This document shows, piece after piece, positions 35,925 to 44,176 of a stretch of 64,000 nucleotides of DNA. The stretch is from Acidobacteriota bacterium (GTDB lineage: Bacteria; Acidobacteriota; Terriglobia; Versatilivoradales; Versatilivoraceae): positions 1-64,000 of the forward strand of contig JAPPDF010000073.1 of assembly GCA_028875575.1 (NCBI GenBank), given 5' to 3'. The position numbers were made by a program, and so were the translations under genes. The first letter of the stretch is position 1. Each line of letters starts with the position of its first letter. The notes beneath the pieces are model-generated. The model had not been told where the DNA came from, searched no databases, and saw nothing but the letters and a program-made list of their open reading frames with translations.

Positions 35925-38489
35925 TTGTCAGGAGGAATGTTGCTCCTTAGACCCCTTTACCCGTCGCTGGCGAAAATCCTGGCGATTTTCCTGATATGCC
36001 TCGGATGGGATCCCGGCTTGGCCCACGGCCAGGAAACCGCAGTTCCCCCAACCCTGCTTTCGCTGAGGATCGTTCCGGAGGACATTCATCTTTCGGGTCT
36101 CAGCCCGTCCCAGCAGCTGGTTTTGCTGGGCAGGTATTCCGACGGACTGGAACGCGACCTGACGGGTGCTTCGTCCCTTGAATTGGGCTCCACCGAGGTG
36201 GCAACCATCGAGGATCAAGGTCGATTGACAGCCCTTTCGGAGGGAAGCACTACCCTGCACGCCCATGTGGCCAACCATTCAGCCTCTGCAATGCTGACGG
36301 TGCAGTCGTTGGCAACGCCGCCACCCTTCAGTTTTCAGCATGATATCGGCGGAATCCTGACCAAGCGGGGTTGCAACGACAGTAGTTGCCATGCGGGTGT
36401 CAAGGGAAGAGGGGGGTTCAAACTTTCCCTCAACGCCCTGGATCCGAAGGAAGACTACCGTTGGATCGTCAACGGCGGCACCTACCAGGTCATGAGCCTG
36501 GAATCCGCAGGTCCGGAGTCCCCGCGCATCGACCTGAGCCAACCCGAAAATAGCCTGTTGCTGCGTAAACCCACGCTCCTTTTGCCTCATGGAGGTGGAG
36601 AACGCCTGACCACCAAGTCTTCCGACTACCGCACCTTGTTGGACTGGATTCAGTCCGGCGCTCCCTATGAACGCAAGGATTCAGAGGTTGAAGTTGAACA
36701 GGTGACCCTGTTTCCGGAGGAACGAGTGCTCGATGCCGAGGGCACCCACCAGTTGTTGGTCACCGCCCATCTTGCCGATGGTCGAACCCGGGACCTGACC
36801 CAACAGGCCTCCTACCAGTCCACCAACGAAGAGGTGGTGACGGTGACTGACTCCGGTCGAGTCCAGGCCCGGTCTACGGGAGAGACGACCATTATTGTCC
36901 GCACGGCCGGTCATACCGCCAGCGCACGTTTCGGAGTCATCTCCGAACCATTGCAGACCAACCCTTCGCCTCCGCCCCACAACTTTATCGACGACCACGT
37001 CTTCGGCAAGTTGAGCCGCTTTCAAATCCCCGCATCGCCGCTCTCCAGCGACGCCGAGTTCCTGCGCCGGGTCTGCCTGGATTTGACGGGAACGCTACCG
37101 CCGCCCGATCGGGCCCGGGAGTTCATCGCCAGCCGGGACCCTCAAAAACGAACGAAACTGATCGACGCCCTGCTGGATTCTCCCGAGTACGTGGACTACT
37201 GGACCTTTCGCTTCGGCCGGCTCTTCCGGGTGGCTGCCGGCGCCGTCGGGGGGGCTGAGCACGCCTACACCTATTGGCGCTGGGTGTGGCGGAACATCGC
37301 CCAAAACACGTCCTATCGGGAAATTGCCCTGGAGCGGCTGGCGGCACAGGGCTATGGCGGGGCCTCGAGGCACTTTCTTTCCTACGGGGAAGAAGCCAAG
37401 GCTGCGGATATCATGCCGGAAGAGGTACGGGTCTTCCTGGGAAGACGGCTGGATTGCGCCCAGTGCCACGACCACCCCTACGAGCAGTGGAGCCAGGATC
37501 AGTTCTGGGGGCTGGCCTCCTTCTTCGGACAGATCAGCCGAACCGAATGGACCGGGTTCGGGGCGTCGGTTCTCTTTGACGATCCCGCCGGCCGCCAACC
37601 GGATTTTGGAGAGTCGGCGGAAACGGTGAAGGTGATTCACCCCCGTCGCAAGCAGCTCGTCAAGCCCGCCTTCCTGGATGGGCAAGCCATCGCCTCCGCG
37701 GGCAACGGGCATCCGCGCCGGGAGTTTGCCCGCTGGATCACGACTCACCCCTACTTCGCCGAAACACTGGTCAACCGCATGTGGGGCCACCTTTTTGGAC
37801 GCGGCCTGGTGGATCCGGTGGATGATTTCCGTTCGACCAATCCGCCTACCCACCCTGGATTATTGCAGGCACTGGCCGAGGACTGCCGGCTCCATGAATA
37901 CGACCTGAAGCAGATCCTGCGTCGGATCACCCGTTCGCGGACCTACCAGCTTGCCTCGACTCCCCTTGAGTCGAACCGCGAAGATGCCTTGAACTACTCC
38001 CACTTCATCCCCAAGCCGCTGGAAGCCGAGGTGCTTCTGGATGCCATCAGCCAGGTGACCGGTGTCCCGGAAGTCTTCGAAAGCGGCCCGGGGGGCCAGG
38101 CTCCCCTGGGAACCCGGGCCATTCAACTGGAGGTGCCCGACATCTATCCCTCCGATTTTCTGCAGATGTACGGGCGACCCAATCTTCTGCAGATTCCGGA
38201 AGTCAAGGCCTCTCCCAGCCTCAACCAGGCGCTCCACATGCTGGTGGGAAAGACCTACACGGAGAAGATTTCCAGGAAGGGCGGACGCCTCGACCAGTTG
38301 ATCCAAAGGGACGCCTCCCACCGCGAGGTGATTCAGGAGCTCTATCTGGCAGCCTTGTCTCGCCTGCCCTCACCGCTGGAGTTGTCCGAGCTGGAGTCGG
38401 TCTTGGGCAAGAGTTCCGACAAGAGGCAGGCTTGGGAAGACCTGGTCTGGAGTCTGATCACCTCCCGAGAGTTTGCCTTCAACCACTGA
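35925..38489 (+). CDS. DUF1549/DUF1553 protein with Big_2 domains and two heme-like motifs
   Basis: An 854-residue exported protein. TTG 35925 follows GGGAGG at a good spacing; ATG 35937 is an alternative. The signal segment is about 13-36. A Big_2 Ig-like domain (about 45-125) precedes C150-x4-C155-H, a planctomycete-cytochrome-like site. A second Ig-like domain (about 255-345) is followed by DUF1549 (about 350-560) with C511-x2-C514-H, then DUF1553 (about 600-854). Its partner is the DUF1501 protein downstream. The family is implicated in extracellular polymer or sulfated-sugar degradation, but the biochemical role is unproven. It shares the operon with the PPC protein. Confidence 0.9.
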   Translation: MSGGMLLLRPLYPSLAKILAIFLICLGWDPGLAHGQETAVPPTLLSLRIVPEDIHLSGLSPSQQLVLLGRYSDGLERDLTGASSLELGSTEVATIEDQGRLTALSEGSTTLHAHVANHSASAMLTVQSLATPPPFSFQHDIGGILTKRGCNDSSCHAGVKGRGGFKLSLNALDPKEDYRWIVNGGTYQVMSLESAGPESPRIDLSQPENSLLLRKPTLLLPHGGGERLTTKSSDYRTLLDWIQSGAPYERKDSEVEVEQVTLFPEERVLDAEGTHQLLVTAHLADGRTRDLTQQASYQSTNEEVVTVTDSGRVQARSTGETTIIVRTAGHTASARFGVISEPLQTNPSPPPHNFIDDHVFGKLSRFQIPASPLSSDAEFLRRVCLDLTGTLPPPDRAREFIASRDPQKRTKLIDALLDSPEYVDYWTFRFGRLFRVAAGAVGGAEHAYTYWRWVWRNIAQNTSYREIALERLAAQGYGGASRHFLSYGEEAKAADIMPEEVRVFLGRRLDCAQCHDHPYEQWSQDQFWGLASFFGQISRTEWTGFGASVLFDDPAGRQPDFGESAETVKVIHPRRKQLVKPAFLDGQAIASAGNGHPRREFARWITTHPYFAETLVNRMWGHLFGRGLVDPVDDFRSTNPPTHPGLLQALAEDCRLHEYDLKQILRRITRSRTYQLASTPLESNREDALNYSHFIPKPLEAEVLLDAISQVTGVPEVFESGPGGQAPLGTRAIQLEVPDIYPSDFLQMYGRPNLLQIPEVKASPSLNQALHMLVGKTYTEKISRKGGRLDQLIQRDASHREVIQELYLAALSRLPSPLELSELESVLGKSSDKRQAWEDLVWSLITSREFAFNH

Positions 38490-38532
38490 CGCCGCCTTGA
38501 TGGCACCCAATGCGGGCGCCAGGAGATTGACA

Positions 38533-39879
38533 ATGATGCGAAAAGCAGGGTGTTTGACGGTTACTCCGGAGCTTCTGAAGCGACGCCACTTCCTCCGAGT
38601 CGGCTCTCTCAGCCTTCTCGGAATCAGCCTGCCTCAATATCTGAATTTCCGGAGCCTGCAGGCTGCCAGCGGCAAGGACACCCGCGGGCAGGCGAAGGCC
38701 CAGGCCTGCATCCTGGTCTGGCTGGAAGGAGGCCCCAGCCACGTGGACACCTGGGACCCCAAACCCAACAGCAGCTTCAAGCCCATTCCAACCAACGTGG
38801 CGGGAATTCAGGTTTCCGAGCTGCTTCCACGGTTGGCCAGGCAGATGGACAAGCTGGCCCTCCTCCGATCGGTCCACACCGAAGAAAACAACCATGGCCA
38901 GGGAACCTATTACGCGCTGACCGGACACCGTCCCACAGCCGCCATGCAGTTTCCCAGCCTGGGAACCATCGTCACCAAGGAACTGGGGGCTCGAAACAAC
39001 GTTCCCGCCAATGTACTGGTTCCCGACACCTGGAAAACGGCTTCCTATGGTGAATATACCAAGGGCGCCTTCCTGGATCCGGCCTTCAACCCCATGGTGG
39101 TTCCCGATCCCAGCAAGGAGGATTTCCAGATTTCCGACCTGGCTCTTCCAAAATCCCTGACGGTTGAACGCCTGCGCGACCGGCGTTCGATGTTGAAACT
39201 GGTCGACAGAATGTATCGCAGCAAGATCGAAAGGGCCGAGCACCAGGCTATGGATCGATTCACCCAACAAGCCCTGCAGATGATCCTGACCCCTGAAACC
39301 CGACAGGCCTTCGACTTGAGCCAGGAATCCGAAAAGACCAGAGATGCTTACGGGCGAGGCAGCTTCGGCCAGAGTCTGCTGCTGGCTCGCAGGCTGGTTG
39401 AGGCGGGCGCCCGCTTCGTCACGGCCGCCGGCCATGAGCTGAACGGCTGGGATACCCACTCCGACAACGACGAACGCCACAAGGACAAGATGGTCCCGGG
39501 ACTGGACCGAGCGCTCCCAACCCTGCTGGAAGACCTCAAGCAGCGCGGCCTGCTGGATTCCACCGTGGTCATTGTGATGGGTGAATTCGGTAGATCGCCC
39601 CACCACAACTCAAAGGCCGGACGAGACCATTGGCCTCACTGCTGGTCTCTGGCTATCGGAGGCGGCGGTATTCGTGGAGGCCAGGTGGTGGGCGCCAGCG
39701 ACGAACGCGGCGCCTATGTGGCCGAACGCATGATTTCCATGGGCGACCTCTATGCCACCATCTACAAGGCCCTGGGAATCGACTGGACCAAGGAATACAT
39801 GAGTCCCATAGGCCGCCCGGTAAAGATCGCCAATGCCCTGGACGATGAGACCGGTCAACCCATCGAGGAATTGATCTGA
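38533..39879 (+). CDS. DUF1501 family protein, Tat-exported
   Basis: A 449-residue protein with a twin-arginine signal (KRRHFLRVGSLSLLGISL; RR at 17-18). The ATG at 38533 has AGGAGATTG upstream; an earlier in-frame start overlaps the previous gene and adds a tail without features. DUF1501 proteins have a sulfatase or alkaline-phosphatase-like fold. LEGGPSHVDTWDPKP, TAAGHELNGWDTHSDN, VMGEFGRSP and GRDHWPHCWS supply Asp and His residues in the places where such enzymes bind metal. Tat export fits a folded, cofactor-bearing enzyme. It is always found beside DUF1549/1553 proteins, as here. Confidence 0.92.
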   Translation: MMRKAGCLTVTPELLKRRHFLRVGSLSLLGISLPQYLNFRSLQAASGKDTRGQAKAQACILVWLEGGPSHVDTWDPKPNSSFKPIPTNVAGIQVSELLPRLARQMDKLALLRSVHTEENNHGQGTYYALTGHRPTAAMQFPSLGTIVTKELGARNNVPANVLVPDTWKTASYGEYTKGAFLDPAFNPMVVPDPSKEDFQISDLALPKSLTVERLRDRRSMLKLVDRMYRSKIERAEHQAMDRFTQQALQMILTPETRQAFDLSQESEKTRDAYGRGSFGQSLLLARRLVEAGARFVTAAGHELNGWDTHSDNDERHKDKMVPGLDRALPTLLEDLKQRGLLDSTVVIVMGEFGRSPHHNSKAGRDHWPHCWSLAIGGGGIRGGQVVGASDERGAYVAERMISMGDLYATIYKALGIDWTKEYMSPIGRPVKIANALDDETGQPIEELI

Positions 39880-39894
39880 AGCAGGTGGGATTCC

Positions 39895-40479
39895 TCAGAG
39901 AGCCTCCCCTACCCTGACTGTGATGGGTGAGGCGTGGTGGTGGACCAAGTGCCACTTCCCCTTGACACGAAAAAAGAGATTGGTGCCCTGAGCCTGAGAA
40001 CGGCTGAAGTTGGCGTTCCGGTAACTCTCGATGTTCTCCAGGCAGGACACCCAGGCGAAGTCTCCGTTCACTCGGATCGAAACCTCGGTTTCCCGGATCT
40101 TCATGTGCTCCGTATTACGGAAGATGGTGGCCCAGCTCTTGCGAATCCTCTTCCAACCGGTCAGCAGTTCCCAACTCGGATGCACACATTGGACCCAGGG
40201 CTCCTGGAGCCACACTTTTTCCATGGCTCGGAGGCTCTGGTCGGAAACCGCCCGGTAGAAACGCCGGTTCACTCGAAACACCTCCAACTGCTCGCCACTG
40301 AATCTTGCTTCTTCGCTCTCGGCGGCCCCATTCTCTTCAACCTCTCCGGGACGAGCCTCGGGTAAGCCGCTGGTGGACCCCGGCAGCCGATCAGGCAAAA
40401 CCGCGCCCGGAAGTAGAATCAGCGACAGACAGAGAGCTGTTGCCCAAAGGTTTCGTCTGAACAGGTAAAGGGCGCCCAT
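39895..40479 (-). CDS. SnoaL/NTF2-like fold protein, membrane-anchored or secreted
   Basis: A 194-residue protein from ATG 40479, preceded by GGAGGAAATGAG. An N-terminal hydrophobic stretch (about 8-28) serves as signal or anchor and is followed by an acidic linker. The C-terminal 120 residues match SnoaL_3/DUF4440: NRRFYRAVSDQSLRAMEKVWLQEPWVQCVHPSWELLTGWKRI, then WATIFRN, FAWVSCLENI and GKWHLVHHHASPI. Members bind small ligands or act in isomerisation. No catalytic residue can be assigned. It is convergent with the DUF1501 gene (15-base gap). Downstream on the plus strand there is only repeat sequence until the aldolase. Confidence 0.82.
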   Translation of the reverse strand: MGALYLFRRNLWATALCLSLILLPGAVLPDRLPGSTSGLPEARPGEVEENGAAESEEARFSGEQLEVFRVNRRFYRAVSDQSLRAMEKVWLQEPWVQCVHPSWELLTGWKRIRKSWATIFRNTEHMKIRETEVSIRVNGDFAWVSCLENIESYRNANFSRSQAQGTNLFFRVKGKWHLVHHHASPITVRVGEAL

Positions 40480-40507
40480 CTCATTTCCTCCGATCATTGC
40501 GTTTCAG

Positions 40508-40553
40508 CCACGTCCGCCCCCGCCCTCCACGACGGGCCAGACCCTTTGAGGTT
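40508..40553 (+). repeat. Dispersed repeat family R2, weak copy D
   Basis: GCCCCCGCCCT, then GACGG and a TTGAAACA tail, resembles the copies at 6571, 49489 and 56155 but has diverged in the middle. As at 49489, it is followed about 65 bases later by a TIR element. Confidence 0.45.
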
Positions 40554-40617
40554 GAAACAGCAAAATTTCATGGCCTATGGGGAACAAGGACCCTTTCCGG
40601 TGAATTTGGATTCCCGG

Positions 40618-40790
40618 ATTATTGAACATGGAGGCACAGGATGCACAGCATAATCAGGACGGGAGGCTGCTGAACGAGAAGCTGACTCCGGCGACAATCG
40701 AGTGCGCATTTGCGGATGTCCAAGTCTACAAGTCAGCCGTTTCCGGAATAAATCCTGTGTATCCCGTGCATCCATGTGAATCAAATTCTC
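40618..40790 (-). repeat. TIR element, copy 1 (about 170 bp)
   Basis: The left end (GAACATGGAGGCACAGGATG) and the right end (ATCCTGTGTATCCCGTGCATCC) are inverted copies of each other. On the reverse strand the interior (GGAAACGGCT, ATCCGCAAATGCGCAC, CAGCTTCTCG, CCCGTCCTG) aligns with the element at 49588-49740. It is non-coding and has the shape of a MITE or a large REP-like palindrome. Confidence 0.72.
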
Positions 40791-40930
40791 CCCCAGGCCG
40801 CTGTTCTTGACACCCGCACAGCCCATTGATTAAATTGCCCGCATTGGTTCATGGTTCCTTCAACCCCGGGAGCGTAGCGGTAGGGTGGTGCTTGCCCGCC
40901 CGTTTCCCCCCTTCAAACGAGGAAGAGTGA

Positions 40931-41719
40931 ATGAGTTCCGTCAACAACGTCGATCGGTTCCGGCAACGCCTGCAGGAAGGCAAGATTTGTGTGGGAACCT
41001 CTGTTTCGCTTACCGATCCCATCGTCAGCGAACTGGCTGCCGAGGCTGGAAACGACCTAGTGTGGATCGAAATGGAGCACTCCTACCTTGATCTTCGCGC
41101 ATTGTTGGGACATCTGGCCGCGCTGCGTGGTACCCAGGCAGCTCCCATCGTTCGTGTCGCCTGGAACGATCCCGTCCTGATCAAGCCGATTCTGGACCTG
41201 GCGCCGGCCGGCATCGTGGTACCCATGGTCTGTTCGGGGGAAGAGGCCGCCAAGGCCGTTGCCGCTTGTCGCTACCCGCCCCAAGGCATTCGTGGATTTG
41301 GCCCGATCCGAAATATGTACGGCATCGAGAGCATGGAGGAATATCTGGCCATTGCCAGAGAGCAAATCATGGTCTTTGTCCAGATTGAGCACATCCAGGC
41401 CGTCCATAATCTGGACGAGATCCTGGCGACCCCCGGCCTGGACGGCGTGGTGATCGGCCGCAACGACCTTACGGGCTCCATGGGCAAGCTGGGCCAGCAC
41501 AGCGACCCGGAAGTGCTCCGAACCATCGACAGCGTCTTCGCCAGGGTTCGCGAAACCGACCTATTCCTGGGGGCCTCGATCGGCTGCAACCTGGAAACGG
41601 TCAAGGAGTGGTATGGAAAGGGAGTCCAATGGTTTGCCCTCGGTGACGATGTAGTCCACTTTTTCGAAGGCGCCAAGGCCGTGGCCGACGAGGTCCACGC
41701 GCTGGGAGAGAGCGGCTAG
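40931..41719 (+). CDS. HpcH/HpaI family class II aldolase
   Basis: A 262-residue TIM barrel of the HpcH/HpaI aldolase/citrate lyase family. H50 in IEMEHS is the likely base, and the metal Glu lies in VQIEH (FVQIEHIQAV). RVAWND, GIVVPMV, ACRYPPQGIRG and VIGRNDLTGS follow the family order. It cleaves 4-hydroxy-2-keto acids to pyruvate plus an aldehyde, using Mg2+ or Mn2+. The ATG has GAGGAAGAG upstream. The substrate is unknown; it may process an aldol product from the sugar or aromatic catabolism encoded nearby. It stands alone between a repeat region and a pseudogene. Confidence 0.92.
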   Translation: MSSVNNVDRFRQRLQEGKICVGTSVSLTDPIVSELAAEAGNDLVWIEMEHSYLDLRALLGHLAALRGTQAAPIVRVAWNDPVLIKPILDLAPAGIVVPMVCSGEEAAKAVAACRYPPQGIRGFGPIRNMYGIESMEEYLAIAREQIMVFVQIEHIQAVHNLDEILATPGLDGVVIGRNDLTGSMGKLGQHSDPEVLRTIDSVFARVRETDLFLGASIGCNLETVKEWYGKGVQWFALGDDVVHFFEGAKAVADEVHALGESG

Positions 41720-42145
41720 CCCACCTTTCTCGCCGGAGCCGGGGTGTATCATGAAAAGGGGCGTTTTTTCAGCATCTTCCCGACCTCTTCTTGGGAATCT
41801 TCTTCCGAAAGCCGGGCCCATCACACCCCGCTACGGGAAGTGTCAGTCAGCCTCCGATGAGGCGTTTCGCAACGTTGGGTCGAGTCGTCCCGGGGGGCTC
41901 GCAGTGCGATTACTCCTTGTCGCAGCCTTCTCCGTGACCCCGGTTACCGTTAGTGGAGCCGTGACCTGGGCGGGAGGGTCATCAGTTCACCCATCACCGA
42001 CCTGGTCAACGACAAACAGCATTTCTCCATCGTGGCCGGGCATTCCCTCTACACCTTTGTTCTGAAGGACTAAAAACTCTTCCCCTAAGCAGACACTCAC
42101 AGCCGCGCCCATGACTCCCGTTCTCCACATCTCCCGAGGAACTTC
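41720..42145. other. Intergenic region around the PQQ-dehydrogenase remnant
   Basis: A 426-base gap between the aldolase and the SpmA-SpmB fusion. Apart from the relic at 41904-42073 nothing is recognised. The region 41751-41900 has an open frame starting MKRGVFS, but its composition and lack of matches argue against a gene. CTCCCGAGGAACTTC before 42146 could supply a weak ribosome site. Confidence 0.5.
41904..42073 (+). pseudogene. Remnant of a PQQ-dependent dehydrogenase (signal peptide and last 39 residues only)
   Basis: GTG 41904, with a GGGGGG stretch upstream, opens a signal-peptide-like stretch, MRLLLVAAFSVTPVTVSGA. At 41954, in a different frame, WSRDLGGRVISSPITDLVND, then KQHFSIVAGHSLYTFVLKD and TAA, matches the usual C terminus of quinoprotein alcohol dehydrogenases (GG.VISSPITY..DGKQY.A...G.SLFAF). 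The roughly 550 residues between are gone, so this is an internally deleted, frame-shifted relic. No intact PQQ dehydrogenase is visible in the window. Confidence 0.6.
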
Positions 42146-43477
42146 ATGCTGAATGGAATCTTCGTTGTCATCGTCCTGTTTTCCATCCTGATGGCGGCCT
42201 TCACGGGTCGCATGGAGATGTTGAGCAAGGCCGTGCTAGAGTCGGCCCGCTCGGCCGTCACCCTCGCCCTGGGTCTCATCGGAGTTATGGCCTTCTTCCT
42301 GGGCTTAATGCGAGTGGCCGCCGACGGGGGCTTGTTGCGGATGATGGCCCGCGCCGTACATCCCGTGATGCGATTCCTCTTCCCGGCCATCCCCAGGGAT
42401 CACCCGGCCATGAGCGCCATGATCCTGAATATCACCTCCAACCTGCTGGGGCTTGGGAACGCGGCGACCCCGTTTGGACTCAAGGCCATGATGGAGCTGG
42501 ACCGACTCAACAACGACAAGGGAACTGCAACCAACGCCATGGTGCTCTTCCTGGCTCTCAACACCTCCGGCCTGGCGCTGCTGCCCCTGGGTGTCATCAG
42601 CTTGAGAGCGGCGGCCGGCTCCCAGGATGCTGCAGGAATTTTGGCGACTACCTGGTTTGCCAGTGGATGCGCCACCGTAGCCGCGATTGTGGCGGCGACT
42701 CTGCTGGCCCGAACGCCACGCTATCGCCTGGCAGGAGCGACATCCAACCAGGCTGACCAGGACCGGCGGGTTGAAGCAACCTCCTCCGATCAGGTCCAGG
42801 CAGAGGACGCGTCCATGACGCCCCAGTCCCAACTGGAACTGGTTCGACCCCGCTGGGGAAAGCCGGTAGTGCTCGGCTTTTACCTGGCTCTGTTAGCTGC
42901 TCTGACCGTGCATATCGCGCAACAGGTTGGTACCACCCCGGCGATGGACCTGGTGCGCAGCATCATGTCTTTTTGGATGTTGCCTGCTCTGATCGCGGGA
43001 CTGGTGCTGTTCGGATGGACTCGCGGAGTGAAAGTCTACGAATCGCTGGTGGAAGGAGCCAAGGAGGGTTTTCAGGTCGCCGTGAAAATCATTCCCTACC
43101 TGGTTGCCATTTTGGTGGCCATCGGGATATTCCGGGCATCGGGGGGTCTGGAACTGTTGGCCCGGGGTATCGGTCCGGTCACCAACCTGATCGGCATGCC
43201 CGCAGAAGCGTTGCCGGTGGCCCTGGTCCGGCCACTCTCCGGAAGTGGAGCTCTGGGAGTAATGACCGAGGTCATGAACGCCCACGGGCCCGACTCCTTC
43301 ACCGGCTACATGGTCTGTACCTTTAACGGAAGCACCGATACCACCTTCTACATTCTGGCGGTATATTTCGGTTCTGTAGGCATCAAGAAGACCCGCCACG
43401 CCCTGCCGGCCTGCCTGACCGCTGATGTCACCGGCATCCTGGCGGCGGTCCTGATTGTGAACCTGCTGTTCGGGTAG
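42146..43477 (+). CDS. Nucleoside-recognition (Gate) membrane protein, SpmA-SpmB fusion
   Basis: A 443-residue polytopic membrane protein with two homologous halves. The N-terminal half (about 1-195) matches SpmA (NITSNLLGLGNAATPFGLKAM, LFLALNTSGLALLP). After an acidic, soluble linker (about 196-240) the C-terminal half matches SpmB (KIIPYLVAILVAIGIFRASG, GTNDTTFYILAVYFGSV variant STDTTFYILAVYFGSV). Separate spmA and spmB occur in spore formers, where they affect spore core dehydration. Fused forms are widespread in non-spore-formers and probably transport a small solute. About 10 helices are predicted. The ATG at 42146 is the first plausible start. Confidence 0.88.
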   Translation: MLNGIFVVIVLFSILMAAFTGRMEMLSKAVLESARSAVTLALGLIGVMAFFLGLMRVAADGGLLRMMARAVHPVMRFLFPAIPRDHPAMSAMILNITSNLLGLGNAATPFGLKAMMELDRLNNDKGTATNAMVLFLALNTSGLALLPLGVISLRAAAGSQDAAGILATTWFASGCATVAAIVAATLLARTPRYRLAGATSNQADQDRRVEATSSDQVQAEDASMTPQSQLELVRPRWGKPVVLGFYLALLAALTVHIAQQVGTTPAMDLVRSIMSFWMLPALIAGLVLFGWTRGVKVYESLVEGAKEGFQVAVKIIPYLVAILVAIGIFRASGGLELLARGIGPVTNLIGMPAEALPVALVRPLSGSGALGVMTEVMNAHGPDSFTGYMVCTFNGSTDTTFYILAVYFGSVGIKKTRHALPACLTADVTGILAAVLIVNLLFG

Positions 43478-43557
43478 AGTTCAAACGGGCTTCTTCAATG
43501 GACCGATTGCCCCGACCCGTCCGTCGTTAGCCGAGAACCTCAGATCAGGGAGGCAGC

Positions 43558-44115
43558 ATGGCCTACATCCGAGTGATTGAACCGGAAGCAGCCGACGGCG
43601 CTCTGCAAGCTGAATATGCCGCGGCCACAGAGCGTGCCGGCAAGGTCTTCAACATCCTGAAGATCCAGAGCCTCAATGCTGCCGCCCTTCACGCCAGCAT
43701 GGCGCTCTATCGGGCCACCATGCACGGACCCTCCGGTCTTTCCAGGGCCGAGCGGGAAATGCTGGCCACGGTGGTCTCTCAACTCAACGACTGCTTCTAC
43801 TGAGTGGAAGGCCACGGGGAGGATCTCCGTGTTGCGACAGGAAATCGGTTGCTGGCCGAGACCGTGAAGCGGGATTACCGGGAAGCTCCATTGGACGCCC
43901 GCCAGCGGGCCTTGTGCGAATTTGCCGAAAAGCTCACCCGCCAGCCCTCCCGAATGACCGCCGAGGACTGCCAACGGTTGAGAAGCGAGGGGCTCAGCGA
44001 TCGAGATATCCTGGATGCCGTCGAAGTGATTTCCTACTTCAATTACATCAACCGCGTGGCCGACGGGTTGGGAGTCGACCTGGAACCTGAAATGAAGCGC
44101 CGTGACACAGAGTGA
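43558..44115 (+). CDS. AhpD-like/carboxymuconolactone-decarboxylase-fold selenoprotein (Sec at residue 82)
   Basis: 185 residues if TGA 43801-43803 is decoded as selenocysteine. AhpD-type peroxidases use E-x11-C-x2-C-x3-H; here E67, C79, U82 and H86 fall at those exact spacings (EREMLATVVSQ then DCFYU VEGHGEDL). The frame stays open and homologous past TGA, through KRDYREAPLDARQRALCEFA and ISYFNYINRVADGLGVD, to the real stop at 44113-44115. Start ATG 43558 has GGGAGG five bases upstream. A SECIS-like hairpin follows the TGA. Such proteins reduce peroxides or alkylhydroperoxides. AhpD-like selenoproteins are known from marine metagenomes, which supports this reading. A nonsense mutation is the alternative. 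selA/B/C/D are not in the window. Confidence 0.85.
43813..43831 (+). promoter_or_regulatory. Predicted bacterial SECIS element
   Basis: An mRNA hairpin begins 10 bases after the in-frame TGA. Eight pairs join CACGGGGA (43813-43820) to TCTCCGTG (43824-43831), one of them a G-U wobble, closing a GGA loop. The loop starts 17 bases after TGA and opens with G, both within the known range for bacterial SECIS elements bound by SelB. It lies inside the coding sequence as expected in bacteria. Confidence 0.7.
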
Positions 44116-44176
44116 CAACGGCCGCCTTCCCGGAACCCATGATGGTGCGCCGGCTTGCTCCGGAGTGACCTGACCG

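Larger units (their letters stand above)
40480..40930. other. Intergenic region, mainly repeats
   Basis: A stretch of 451 bases. It contains a weak copy of repeat R2 (about 40508-40553) and a terminal-inverted-repeat element (about 40618-40790). The last 100 bases before the aldolase include a G-rich stretch but no clear promoter pair. The open frames in this gap mirror the repeat and are not believable genes. Confidence 0.6.

Noticed and set aside
40575-40826. Small minus-strand frame similar in translation to one at 49403-49738
   Set aside because: The similarity follows from both lying on copies of the TIR element. Neither has a believable start or domain.
43804-44115. A separate small gene starting at GTG 43804
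   Set aside because: It lacks a ribosome site, begins in mid-domain and continues the upstream frame. It is the C-terminal half of the selenoprotein candidate.
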